A stretch of 39,989 nucleotides of DNA, taken from the NCBI GenBank assembly GCA_041687095.1, contig JAWLCQ010000028.1:1-39989 (forward strand). Direction: 5' to 3'. This DNA comes from JAWLCQ01 sp041687095 (GTDB taxonomy: Bacteria; Planctomycetota; Phycisphaerae; SM23-33). The position numbers and the translations under genes are program-made. The notes below the pieces were generated by a model that saw only the letters and a list, made by a program, of their open reading frames with translations, was not told where the DNA came from and did not search any database. Shown piece by piece: positions 23,753-33,628 of this stretch. Position 1 is the first letter of the stretch; each line of letters starts with the position of its first letter.

Positions 23753-25522
23753 CTACATCCGCTCGACGGTTTCGATCCCCAGCAGGCGCAGGCCGGTCTG
23801 GAGGGTGCGGGCGGTGAGGTCGGCGAGGGCGAGGCGGGAGGCGCGGAGGGCGTCGGTGGCGGCCTGCAGGACGGGGCAGGACTCGTAGAAGCTCATGAAG
23901 GCCCCGGCGAGTTCAAAGAGGTAGTTGCACAGCAGGTGCGGGTAGGCCTCGGCGGCGACGGAGGCGATGGTCTCGGGGAACTGCAGGAGCTTCAGCGCCA
24001 GCGCCCGCTCGGCGGGTTCGGCGATGGCGACGGAACCGGGCTCGGTCCCCCCCTGCTCCAGCCCCTTGCGGAAGATGCTCCGCACGCGGGTGTAGGCGTA
24101 CTGCATGTACGGGGCGGTGTTGCCCTCCATCGCCAGCATGCGCTCCCACGCGAAGACGTAATCGCTCGTGCGGTTGTGCGCGAGGTCGAAGTACTTCACC
24201 GCCCCGATCCCCACCGCCGATGCGATCGCGTCGCGGTCGCTCTCGGGCAGGTCGGGGTTCTTCTCGTCCACGAGCGCGCGGGCACGCTGGACGGATTCGT
24301 TGAGCACGTCCACCAGCCGGACGGGTTCGCCCTCGCGAGTCTTGAACGGCCGGTTGTCCGGGCCCATGATCGTCCCGAAGGGCACGTACTCCAGGGACAC
24401 CCCCTCCGGAGCGAATCTCGCCGCCCGCGCAACAGCGAAGATCTGCTGGAAGTGCAGCGTCTGGCGAACATCGGTGAAGTACAGGACGCGATCGCCTGAC
24501 CAGTCGACCACTCCCTCCGTCTTCCCCATTCCACACCGGAAGCGGATGGCCGCCAGATCCGTCGTAGCGTACAGGTAACCGCCATCGGACTTCTGCACGA
24601 TGACGGGGAGGATGTCGCCATCCTTGATCCTGAACTCCTCCAGGAAGACGCACTGGGCGCCCTGCGACTCGGTCAGCAGCCCCTGCTCGCGCAGCGACTG
24701 CACCACTCCCGGGAGATAGCGGTTGTACGCGCTCTCGCCCCGAACGTCTTCCCGGTGGAGATCAACGCCCATGCGCTCGTAGAGGGCCTCGGCGTGGCGA
24801 AGGGAGATGTCCACGAAACCCCGCCAGTGCCGCAGCGCCCCCTCTTCTCCGCTCTGAAGACGGACGACGGCTTCGCGGGCGCGGCGGGCGAACTCGGGAT
24901 CGGAATCGAACTTGGCCCTGGCCTGCCGGTAGAACGTATCCAGGTCCTGCAAGGCGGTAACTGCCCGGGGGCCGGACTGCGCCTCGATCTCCTCCATGCA
25001 GGCAATGAGCATCCCGAACTGTGTGCCCCAGTCGCCCACGTGGTTCTGCCGCACCGTGCGGTGCCCGAGGAATCCGAGGATCCGCGCGACTGCGTCGGAG
25101 AGGATCGTCGGGCGGAGATGCCCGATGTGCATCTCCTTGGCGAGGTTCGGTGAGGAACTGTCGACGACGACTGTCTGCGGGGCATCGGGCTGGGGCACAC
25201 CCAGGCGCTCATCGCCCGCCACCGCGTCGCAGCGCGAGGCGAGCCAGGCGCCCGAGAGCTTGATGTTGATGAACCCGGGCCCGGCGACTTCGAGACTCTC
25301 GACCATGTCGCCCAAGGACTCGCGGGCGATGGCGACGGTTTGCTCGGCGAGGGCGCGGGGGTTGGTCTTGGCCTGCTTGGCGGCGGCCATGGCGCCGTTG
25401 GCCTGGTAGTCCCCGAACTGCGCACGGGCGGAGAGGGCGACCATGGCCACGGCGTTCTCCCCTGCCCCCGCCCCCCGCAGCGCCTCGGACAGCTTGCGTT
25501 CGAGTTCCGCGCGGACGTTCAT
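23753..25522 (-). CDS. argS: Arginyl-tRNA synthetase
   Basis: The 589-residue class I synthetase charges tRNA-Arg with arginine in the cytoplasm. The N-terminal additional domain (FGDYQANGAMAAAKQAKTNP) is typical of ArgRS. The catalytic domain carries VVDSSSPNLAKEMHIGHLRP with the HIGH motif at 132-135, VRQNHVGDWGTQFGMLI, KSDGGYLYATTDLAAI and FGTIMGPDNRPFKTREG; like most ArgRS it has no clear KMSKS. The C-terminal DALR anticodon-binding domain ends GLRLLGIETVERM. The ATG start overlaps the stop of the preceding small gene (ATGA), in an operon with rsfS. Confidence 0.95.
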   Translation of the reverse strand: MNVRAELERKLSEALRGAGAGENAVAMVALSARAQFGDYQANGAMAAAKQAKTNPRALAEQTVAIARESLGDMVESLEVAGPGFINIKLSGAWLASRCDAVAGDERLGVPQPDAPQTVVVDSSSPNLAKEMHIGHLRPTILSDAVARILGFLGHRTVRQNHVGDWGTQFGMLIACMEEIEAQSGPRAVTALQDLDTFYRQARAKFDSDPEFARRAREAVVRLQSGEEGALRHWRGFVDISLRHAEALYERMGVDLHREDVRGESAYNRYLPGVVQSLREQGLLTESQGAQCVFLEEFRIKDGDILPVIVQKSDGGYLYATTDLAAIRFRCGMGKTEGVVDWSGDRVLYFTDVRQTLHFQQIFAVARAARFAPEGVSLEYVPFGTIMGPDNRPFKTREGEPVRLVDVLNESVQRARALVDEKNPDLPESDRDAIASAVGIGAVKYFDLAHNRTSDYVFAWERMLAMEGNTAPYMQYAYTRVRSIFRKGLEQGGTEPGSVAIAEPAERALALKLLQFPETIASVAAEAYPHLLCNYLFELAGAFMSFYESCPVLQAATDALRASRLALADLTARTLQTGLRLLGIETVERM

Positions 25523-25869
25523 TCCTCGCCGTCCCCGCTCTCGACAGAGGCATCGCCGGCCTTGCCGCTCGCATCCCCCGGGTCGGTCCGGACGCGGTCG
25601 AAGAGGAGGCGGTAGTCGCGTGCGATCCGCGCGGTGGCGGGGATCTTGTCCAGGCTGACGTTCTTGAGGATCTGCTGGGCGACCTTGCGGATGGGCACGC
25701 CGGTGGCCTTGGCCAGGCGGGACACGCCGGTGAACTCCATATCCGCGGGCTTGCCCTTGGGGTGCGGGCGGAACCACTTGTCCCCAATCAGCGGGGTGGG
25801 GTCGGGAAAGACCTTGCGGATGGCCTTGACCAGTTGCGCCTTGGTGCGTTCGTCGAACGTCCGGGCCAT
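25519..25869 (-). CDS. Small conserved-looking protein of unknown function between rsfS and argS
   Basis: The 116-residue product is not recognised. It starts MARTFDERTKAQLVKAIRKVF and has a middle segment GVSRLAKATGVPIRKVAQQI that could form a helix-turn-helix, then a Gly/Asp/Ala-rich acidic tail (DPGDASGKAGDASVESGDGEE). It is very probably real: it starts 7 nt after the rsfS stop codon, its stop overlaps the argS start as ATGA, and a different frame would break this tight spacing. A role in translation is suggested by the neighbours only. Confidence 0.75.
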   Translation of the reverse strand: MARTFDERTKAQLVKAIRKVFPDPTPLIGDKWFRPHPKGKPADMEFTGVSRLAKATGVPIRKVAQQILKNVSLDKIPATARIARDYRLLFDRVRTDPGDASGKAGDASVESGDGEE

Positions 25870-25876
25870 GCGTACC

Positions 25877-26296
25877 TCAGCTTTCTTCCGTGGACGAGCC
25901 GTCTTCCGTGGGCGCCGAGGATCGTTTAGGCTTGCGCCACCGTACCCGCGGAGCCGCCCCCCAGATCATCTCCAGGTCGTAGTACCGCCGCTGCTCCTCG
26001 CTGAACACGTGCACGACCACGTCCACGAAGTCCACGAGGATCCAGTCCCCCGCCTCCATCCCGGCGACGTGCCACGCCTTGTGCCCGAGCGCCTTGCCCC
26101 GCGAAATCACGTCCTCGGCGACGGTGCGCATCTGTCGGTCGCTCGTGCCCGTGCAGATCACGAAGTAGTCCGTGACAGGGCTGATCTCGTGCAGGTTCAG
26201 GACGACGATGTCCTCGGCGAGGTCGTCCTGCGCGACGCGGGCCGCCTCTATGGCGAGTTCGCGAGCGGGGTCCTGCTTTCGCGTCCGCTTTGCCAC
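25877..26296 (-). CDS. rsfS: Ribosomal silencing factor RsfS
   Basis: The 139-residue protein matches RsfS (YbeB, Iojap family): AIEAARVAQDDLAEDIVVLN, TDYFVICTGTSDRQMRTVAE, KAWHVAGMEAGDWILVDFVD and VVHVFSEEQRRYYDLEMIWG. It binds ribosomal protein uL14 and blocks subunit joining when nutrients are short. I chose a GTG start at 26296 (MAKRTRKQDPAREL in translation) because GGGAAAGG lies about 8 nt upstream; the open frame upstream has no ribosome-binding site. The C terminus has a Lys/Arg- and Ser/Glu-rich extension. First gene of an operon with the 116-residue protein and argS. Confidence 0.9.
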   Translation of the reverse strand: MAKRTRKQDPARELAIEAARVAQDDLAEDIVVLNLHEISPVTDYFVICTGTSDRQMRTVAEDVISRGKALGHKAWHVAGMEAGDWILVDFVDVVVHVFSEEQRRYYDLEMIWGAAPRVRWRKPKRSSAPTEDGSSTEES

Positions 26297-26353
26297 GTTC
26301 GATGCCTTTCCCGGCCGCTGAGTTCGGGGCCGCCTCATCATACACCGCGAAAA

Positions 26354-26420
26354 CCGCGGAGACCGCAAAGAGGGAGGAAACGGGGGGTCCCGCACCTCAC
26401 GCTCTCTGCGATCTCCGCGG
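26354..26420. repeat. 19-bp inverted repeat between the pyrophosphatase and rsfS genes
   Basis: CCGCGGAGACCGCAAAGAG at 26354-26372 pairs with CTCTCTGCGATCTCCGCGG at 26402-26420 with two mismatches. It sits in the 156-nt gap after the pyrophosphatase stop codon and could end its transcript, but there is no T-run. The string belongs to the same simple-sequence family as the fold-back at 15119-15406. Confidence 0.65.
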
Positions 26421-26452
26421 CCTATGGCGGTGGATTCGACTCGATTCGCCGC

Positions 26453-29062
<2,610 letters not shown>

Positions 29063-29144
29063 GTGGTTACTCCTTTTCGTGTTTGGCGCGGCGGTCCCGG
29101 CGGGACACCCGGAGGCGTATGCGCCCCGGTTTCGACGGGTGGAA

Positions 29145-29173
29145 TGAATACCGAACGCGGGGATTGGATGCAA
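29145..29173 (-). promoter_or_regulatory. Promoter-like pair for the pyrophosphatase gene
   Basis: TTGCAT (29173-29168), 17 nt, TATTCA (29150-29145) on the minus strand, about 83 nt before the GTG start. Note the same TTGCAT box as before the first FabZ-like gene and rpsU. Confidence 0.4.
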
Positions 29174-29198
29174 GCGCGGGAGTGCGACTATTTTTTTT

Positions 29199-29225
29199 GC
29201 GGGGAGCGGACCCGCCGCTCCCCGC
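29199..29225. other. 11-bp perfect hairpin between rpsU and the pyrophosphatase gene
   Basis: GCGGGGAGCGG (29199-29209) and CCGCTCCCCGC (29215-29225) flank a 5-nt loop, with eight T directly before it on the plus strand. Read on the minus strand the stem is followed by A rather than T, so it does not fit a normal terminator for the rpsU-to-hppA direction. Confidence 0.5.
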
Positions 29226-29294
29226 CGACCCGCCGCCCGTACCGCGGCGGGGTCAGCAGCTCCGATATCGTCTCAGTGCATGTCCCGGGGCGGG

Positions 29295-29477
29295 TCAGCG
29301 GACCGTGTAGGTCCGCTTGATGCTCTTGCGCAGGCGGCGGCGGCGACGCTCGGAGGGCTTCTCGTAGTACGCATTCCGCTTGATGTCTTTGACGAGGCCT
29401 TCCTTCTCGCACATCTTCTTGAACCGCCGCAGCATCTGCTCGACGGATTCATTGCCCCTGACCTTAACCTTGATCAT
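29295..29477 (-). CDS. rpsU: 30S ribosomal protein S21
   Basis: The 60-residue basic protein reads MIKVKVRGNESVEQMLRRFK, then KMCEKEGLVKDIKRNAYYEK and a poly-basic C terminus (SERRRRRLRKSIKRTYTVR). This is bS21 of full length, which joins the small subunit near the anti-Shine-Dalgarno helix of 16S rRNA. An AAAGGA element lies upstream of the ATG. Alone in its unit; the next gene on the strand, hppA, begins 232 nt later after its own promoter. Confidence 0.93.
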   Translation of the reverse strand: MIKVKVRGNESVEQMLRRFKKMCEKEGLVKDIKRNAYYEKPSERRRRRLRKSIKRTYTVR

Positions 29478-29554
29478 GCGTTTTCACTGATCCTTTCTGA
29501 TCGCGCATTTCCTCCGTCCCTCCCCAACGATGGGGAAGGAGCCGGAGTCAGGTT

Positions 29555-29582
29555 ATCCTACTCGATTCGCCCTTTGATGCAA
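29555..29582 (-). promoter_or_regulatory. Promoter-like pair and leader hairpin for rpsU
   Basis: TTGCAT (29582-29577), 16 nt, TAGGAT (29560-29555) on the minus strand, about 80 nt before the rpsU start. The leader holds a small stem around 29521-29536 (TCCCC/GGGGA). S21 synthesis can be controlled by its leader in other bacteria; here this is only a possibility. Confidence 0.4.
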
Positions 29583-29704
29583 GCTTTTTTCACTGTCTTT
29601 TGCCTCGGGGCCTCACGGCGGAGGGATGGAGGCGGCTTGACGTGGGGGGGGAGAGGCGTATGATCGGTCCCGCGACCTGCCCCGCGAACCCCAACGGAGC
29701 GCCC

Positions 29705-30103
29705 ATGGCCTGCCCCACCGCCTGCGACATCGAGATCCGCGTCCGCTACCCCGAGGTCGACCAGATGGGCGTCCTGCACCACTCCCGCTACTGGGAGTAC
29801 TTCGAGATGGGCCGCACCGAACTCCTGCGAGCCGCAGGCGTATCGTACCGCGACCTCGAAGCCGCCGGGACCCTCTTCGTCGTGGCCCGCTGCTCCGCGG
29901 CCTACCGCGCCCCCGCCCGCTACGACGACGTCCTGGTCCTCACCACCCGCATCGCCCGGATGGGCATGGTCCGCATCGAGCACGAGTACGAGTTGCGGCG
30001 GAAGGAGGACGGCGAACTCATCGCCACCGCCGCCACCACCCTCGCCTGCCTCGACCGCAGCTACCGCCCCACCCAGATCCCCGCGAGCATCCGCGGGGAG
30101 TGA
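29705..30103 (+). CDS. YbgC/4-hydroxybenzoyl-CoA-type acyl-CoA thioesterase
   Basis: The 132-residue protein is a single hot-dog domain. Its active-site loop RYPEVDQMGVLHHSRYWEYF contains the catalytic Asp19, matching YxxVDxxGVxxHxxY of the YbgC/FadM family. GRTELLRAAG and ARCSAAYRAPARYDDVL follow as usual. It should hydrolyse short- or medium-chain acyl-CoA thioesters in the cytoplasm. The ATG at 29705 lies after GGAGCGCCC and starts the family pattern; an upstream in-frame ATG at 29600 lies in the rpsU promoter region. It is a single-gene unit. Confidence 0.85.
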   Translation: MACPTACDIEIRVRYPEVDQMGVLHHSRYWEYFEMGRTELLRAAGVSYRDLEAAGTLFVVARCSAAYRAPARYDDVLVLTTRIARMGMVRIEHEYELRRKEDGELIATAATTLACLDRSYRPTQIPASIRGE

Positions 30104-30171
30104 CAACGCCCGTCCCTGCGGACCTATGGGACGTCTCGGGGGGCAATCTGCCTGCGCGTCCTCGGAAGATG

Positions 30172-30397
30172 GGCAGGGATGCAGGGGATGCAGGGGATAC
30201 TTCTTGAGGCGGGGATGAACGCAGATGAACGCGGATGAAGAGAGACCGGAAAAGGGTAACCGTTCACGGAGGTGCGGGTGAGGAGCTCCGCACCGCCTTC
30301 GGCTCCCGACGAATCATCTTCTTCACGCCTTCGCTGCTGTTTGCGAAGGGGTGAACGGTTACGGAAAAGGAATCTCCTGCATCCCCTGCATCCCTGC
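30172..30397. repeat. Nonamer GCAGGGGAT fold-back interrupted by the miniature element
   Basis: The left arm reads GCAGGGATGCAGGGGATGCA and on; the right arm at 30371-30397 is its reverse complement with few changes. The miniature element and its target duplication lie between the arms. Confidence 0.75.
30248..30370. mobile_element. Complete miniature inverted-repeat element, copy 2, with 8-bp target duplication
   Basis: The element 30256-30362 (107 bp) is bounded by GTAACCGTTCACG (30256-30268) and GTGAACGGTTAC (30351-30362). The same octamer GGAAAAGG abuts both ends (30248-30255 and 30363-30370), as expected of a target site duplicated on insertion. Inside are a GGTGCGG/CCGCACC stem and the CACGCCTTCGC hairpin. 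It has no coding capacity and would need a transposase supplied from elsewhere. It lacks the inner 90-bp palindrome of copies 1 and 3. Confidence 0.85.
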
Positions 30398-30557
30398 TTG
30401 CTCTTCGGGAGCGCATGGGAACCGATGCCCGCGCCCCCCTACCCGCCGCGCCCCGCACTTGCCCAACCGGGTCCCTCTGGAAACTGTCGGGGAATCGTGG
30501 TAGAGGTTTGGCCCTATAGAATGCCGTCAACACCACCGTACCCGGAGATCGAGACCC

Positions 30558-32768
30558 ATGGCTAAGCGATCGCAGCGGAAGGCGCCGTCGTCCCAGGCGG
30601 CGGCCCCCCAGACCACCATCGAGCATTCCATCGACTTCTACGCCCACCACAGCCCCTTCGGGGCCAACGCCAGCTTCACCCTCGGCCGCCTGGGCCGCGG
30701 GGGCGGGTTCGGGCTCGACCTCGGCCGACCGGCCGAGCAGGACATCTTCGTCGCCTACGCCCGCAAGGGCGAGCCCGCTCGCGCCCTGCCCTTCTTCAAG
30801 GGCTCGGGCGGAGCGTCGCTGGCCGCCTTCGCGATGACGGCACCGGGGACCGACACCACCGCCCAGATCCCCGACCCCACGCAGGACGCCTTCTACCGCG
30901 GGTGGCAGATCTTCCCCGAGGCCGAGATCGAGCGCGACCTTGCCTGGGCGAGCGACTCGTGGGCGGCGGGCGACCTCACCTTCCGCATCCTGTCGCCCTT
31001 CGGTCCCGTGGCGAACCCCGACACCGCCGACGCCGCCGCCACCCGCCTCGCCGTCCTCCCCGCCCTTCTTGCCGAGATCGAACTGGACAACTCCGCCTCC
31101 GACGAGCCCGCCTGGGCCTTCTTCGGCCTGGCGCCCAACGACGGGACGGGCGTCCGAACGCTCTCGCACACCACCCAGCGCAACCTGCTGGGCATCGCCG
31201 GGGAAACCCGCTTCGCCCTCGCCGCCCGCCCCGACGGGGACGCGGTCCAGGAAGTCCAGCCGTGGTTCATCGACCAGATGCTCAGCACGGGCAAGCCCGA
31301 GGTCCACGGGCTGCCCAAGCAGGGCGGGCTGCTGCTGCACGTCGAGCCCCGGACGAAGAAGACCTTCACCGTCGCCCTGGCCTTCTACCGCGGCGGCGTG
31401 GTCACCAGCGGGATCGAGGCGTCGTACTTCTACACCCGCTACTACTCCTGCGTCGAGGACGTGCTCGACACCGCCCTCGCCCGCGCCGAGGAACTCAAAG
31501 CCCTCGCCGCCCAGCGCGACCGCGAGCTGCGCGACAGCAAGCTCAACCCCTCCCAGCAGTTCCTCCTCGCCCACGCCACCCACAGCTACTACGGCAGCAG
31601 CCAGCTCCTCGATTCCGGCGGGCGGGCGCTGTGGGTCGTCAACGAGGGCGAGTACCAGATGATCAACACCTTCGACCTGACGGTCGATCACCTGTACTTC
31701 GAACTCCGCTACCACCCCTGGGCCGTCCGCAACGCCCTGGACCTCTTCTGCGACCGCTACTTCTACTACGACGAGGTGCAGGACGTCCTCCGCGGCCGCG
31801 AGAAGCACACCGGGGGGCTGTCGTTCGTGCACGACATGGGCATCTGCAACCAGTTCTCGCCCCCCCACTGCTCGAGCTACGAGATCCCCGACCGCACGGG
31901 CGGGTTCAGCTTCATGACGCACGAGCAGCTCGTGAACTGGGTGCTGTGCGCGAGCAGCTACGTGCTGACGCAGAAGGACGACGGGTGGCTGTTCGAGCGG
32001 CAGGGCACGTTCCGCGAGACGTTCCGCTCCCTGCTGCACCGCGACCACACCGACCCCACCAAGCGCAACGGGGTGATGGGCTACGACACCGCCAAGTGCG
32101 GGAAGACCGGGCAGGAGATCACCACCTACGACTCGCTCGACGCCTCGCTCGGGCAGTCCCGCAACAACCTCTACCTCGCCGTCAAGACCTGGGCCTCCTA
32201 CGTCGCCCTCGCCAAGGTCTTCGATGCCCTGGGGGACCCCGAACTCGCCTCCGCCGCCTCCGCCATGGCCGACCGCTCCGCCGCCACCGTCGTTTCGCAG
32301 TTCGACAAAAAAGAGCAGTTCATCCCCGCCGTCTTCAACGAGAACGTCGACTCCCGCATCATCCCCGCCGTCGAGGGGCTCGTCTTCCCCTGGCTGCTGG
32401 GCGACCGCGACGCGACCTCGGAGAAGGGCCGCTACGCCGAGCTGATCACCGCCCTCAAGCAGCACATCCGCACGATCCTCGTCCCGGGCGTGTGCATCGA
32501 TTCCGAGAGCAACGGCTGGAAGATGTCGTCGACCTCGCACAACACCTGGCTGAGCAAGATCGCCCTCTCGCAGTTCGTCGTCCGCAAGGTGCTGGGCCTC
32601 CGTTTCCGCGGACAGGAGGAGGAGTGGGACAGCGCCCACAGCCAGTGGCAGCAGGTCGGCTGTGCGGACTGGGCCTGCACCGACCAGATCCGCTCGTACG
32701 ACGGGAAGGACCTCGGGTCCCGCTACTACCCGCGGGCGGTGACGAGCGTGCTGTGGCTGGAGGAGTAG
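30558..32768 (+). CDS. GH52 beta-xylosidase
   Basis: The 736-residue enzyme matches family GH52: DFYAHHSPFGANASFTLGRL near the start is the family signature (AHHSPxGAxASFTLG). The catalytic residues correspond to Geobacillus XynB2 (E335 nucleophile, D495 acid/base): Glu363 in WVVNEGEYQMINTFDLTVD and the Asp in TYDSLDASLGQSRNN (D528; spacing 165 versus 160). The retaining enzyme removes xylose from short xylo-oligosaccharides. No signal peptide is seen, so it is cytoplasmic and would act on imported oligosaccharides. It has a basic Ala-rich first 20 residues (MAKRSQRKAPSSQAAAPQ). The neighbours include a polyol dehydrogenase and a GH95 fucosidase. Confidence 0.92.
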   Translation: MAKRSQRKAPSSQAAAPQTTIEHSIDFYAHHSPFGANASFTLGRLGRGGGFGLDLGRPAEQDIFVAYARKGEPARALPFFKGSGGASLAAFAMTAPGTDTTAQIPDPTQDAFYRGWQIFPEAEIERDLAWASDSWAAGDLTFRILSPFGPVANPDTADAAATRLAVLPALLAEIELDNSASDEPAWAFFGLAPNDGTGVRTLSHTTQRNLLGIAGETRFALAARPDGDAVQEVQPWFIDQMLSTGKPEVHGLPKQGGLLLHVEPRTKKTFTVALAFYRGGVVTSGIEASYFYTRYYSCVEDVLDTALARAEELKALAAQRDRELRDSKLNPSQQFLLAHATHSYYGSSQLLDSGGRALWVVNEGEYQMINTFDLTVDHLYFELRYHPWAVRNALDLFCDRYFYYDEVQDVLRGREKHTGGLSFVHDMGICNQFSPPHCSSYEIPDRTGGFSFMTHEQLVNWVLCASSYVLTQKDDGWLFERQGTFRETFRSLLHRDHTDPTKRNGVMGYDTAKCGKTGQEITTYDSLDASLGQSRNNLYLAVKTWASYVALAKVFDALGDPELASAASAMADRSAATVVSQFDKKEQFIPAVFNENVDSRIIPAVEGLVFPWLLGDRDATSEKGRYAELITALKQHIRTILVPGVCIDSESNGWKMSSTSHNTWLSKIALSQFVVRKVLGLRFRGQEEEWDSAHSQWQQVGCADWACTDQIRSYDGKDLGSRYYPRAVTSVLWLEE

Positions 32769-32868
32769 CACGGGATTTCGGATTTGGGAATTCGGGTTTC
32801 GGATTTGCGTGGGTGACGCGTCAACGTCCCTTCCGCGAATAGGACCGAGAGCGGAATCCCGGATCGCA

Positions 32869-32940
32869 CAGACGCCAAAACGACAAGCCCGTTTCGGAAT
32901 CGCCAGCGATCCCGAAACGGGCTTGTCATTTTGGCGTCTG
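32869..32940. repeat. 29-bp-arm hairpin with an adjacent third half copy
   Basis: Left arm 32869-32897 starts CAGACGCCAAAACGACAAGC. The right arm at 32912-32940 is its reverse complement with one mismatch, and 14 nt form the loop. Immediately after, a direct near copy of the right arm (about 32944-32976, GACGGGCTTGCCATTTTGGC) follows. The strong stem lies downstream of the GH52 stop codon. Confidence 0.85.
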
Positions 32941-33263
32941 CCGGGTGACGGGCTTGCCATTTTGGCGGCTGCCGGGTGCCGTGGTTTGCGTAGCGTAGCG
33001 CAGCAACCACGTTCCGCGGACCCCGCACCTGCGTGGGAGGTTCCCTGACCCGCCCCACCTCTTGCGCCGCGGGTCTCCTGACCCCCGGCGTCCCGGAGGG
33101 GCGAGGGGCGCCTCCGCGGCAGCGTCGTTGGAGCGCACCCCATCGCGGCGGCCCTTCGACAAGCTCAGGACCAGGCGACCGCCGCGACCGAAGCGCCGCC
33201 ATAACGCTGTCGCGGAAGCGTTCCGCTCGTTCCGGGACGTTGGGGGTCAGGAGACCCCCAACG

Positions 33264-33368
33264 CACGCGCTGGAGGCGTCCCACGCGGTGGAGGCGTCGC
33301 ACGCGCTGGAGGCGTCCCACGTGGTGGAGGCGCACGTGGTGGAGGCGTCCCACGCGGCCGGGGCGTCC
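33264..33368. repeat. 18-bp minisatellite
   Basis: Units are CACGCGCTGGAGGCGTCC-type: five of 18 bp and one of 15 bp (33318-33332). The multiple-of-three period keeps the frame, so the open frames crossing it read as HALEAS repeats, but there is no supporting ribosome-binding site or other gene evidence. Confidence 0.8.
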
Positions 33369-33628
33369 TTCACAAGCGCTGCGCCGCGAATCTCTGACCC
33401 GCCCCACCTCTTGCGCCGGGGGTCTCCTGACCCCCGGCGTCCGGGAGGGGTGAGGGGCGTCTCCGCGGCAGCGTCGTTGGAGCGTTCCCTTCGCGGCGGG
33501 GTCTTGGGCAATCCCGACGCGTCAGCCACGCCGAAAAGAGCAGGTCCCAACACTCTCTCTTCTCCGCGTCTCGGCGTCTCTGCGGCCCATTCTTCGGAGG
33601 CCCCAACTCCGCAATCCGCAATCCGCCA

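Larger units (their letters stand above)
30104..30557. other. 454-nt intergenic region with nested repeats
   Basis: It holds a nonamer fold-back (arms about 30172-30199 and 30371-30397) into which a complete miniature element has inserted (30256-30362). A TATAGA box is seen at 30515-30520, 38 nt before the GH52 ATG, with no matching -35 sequence. No gene is recognised. Confidence 0.7.
32769..33628. other. 860-nt repeat region between convergent genes
   Basis: No gene is recognised. The region holds heptamers after the GH52 stop codon, the long hairpin at 32869-32940, a 90-nt direct repeat (33046-33135 and 33395-33484, 4 differences), a minisatellite (33264-33368), and a 10-bp-arm hairpin GTTGGGGGTC/GACCCCCAAC (33239-33262). 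The string CCTTCGACAAGCTCAGGA near 33153 is one I recall from many unrelated genomes. A CGCAATC heptamer run ends the region (33607-33627) beside the dehydrogenase stop codon. Confidence 0.75.

Noticed and set aside
23327..23888. Small plus-strand frames in the flavoprotein-argS spacer
   Set aside because: Their sequence comes from the hairpin family (AVNCWAI-type peptide in one frame), which is a known source of false genes in planctomycetes.
29199..29225. Terminator for rpsU on the minus strand
   Set aside because: On the minus strand the stem is followed by A rather than T, so it does not have the form of a rho-independent terminator; it is reported only as a hairpin.
33046..33484. A CRISPR array
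   Set aside because: The tandem units are contiguous 18-bp repeats without unique spacers and there are no cas genes.
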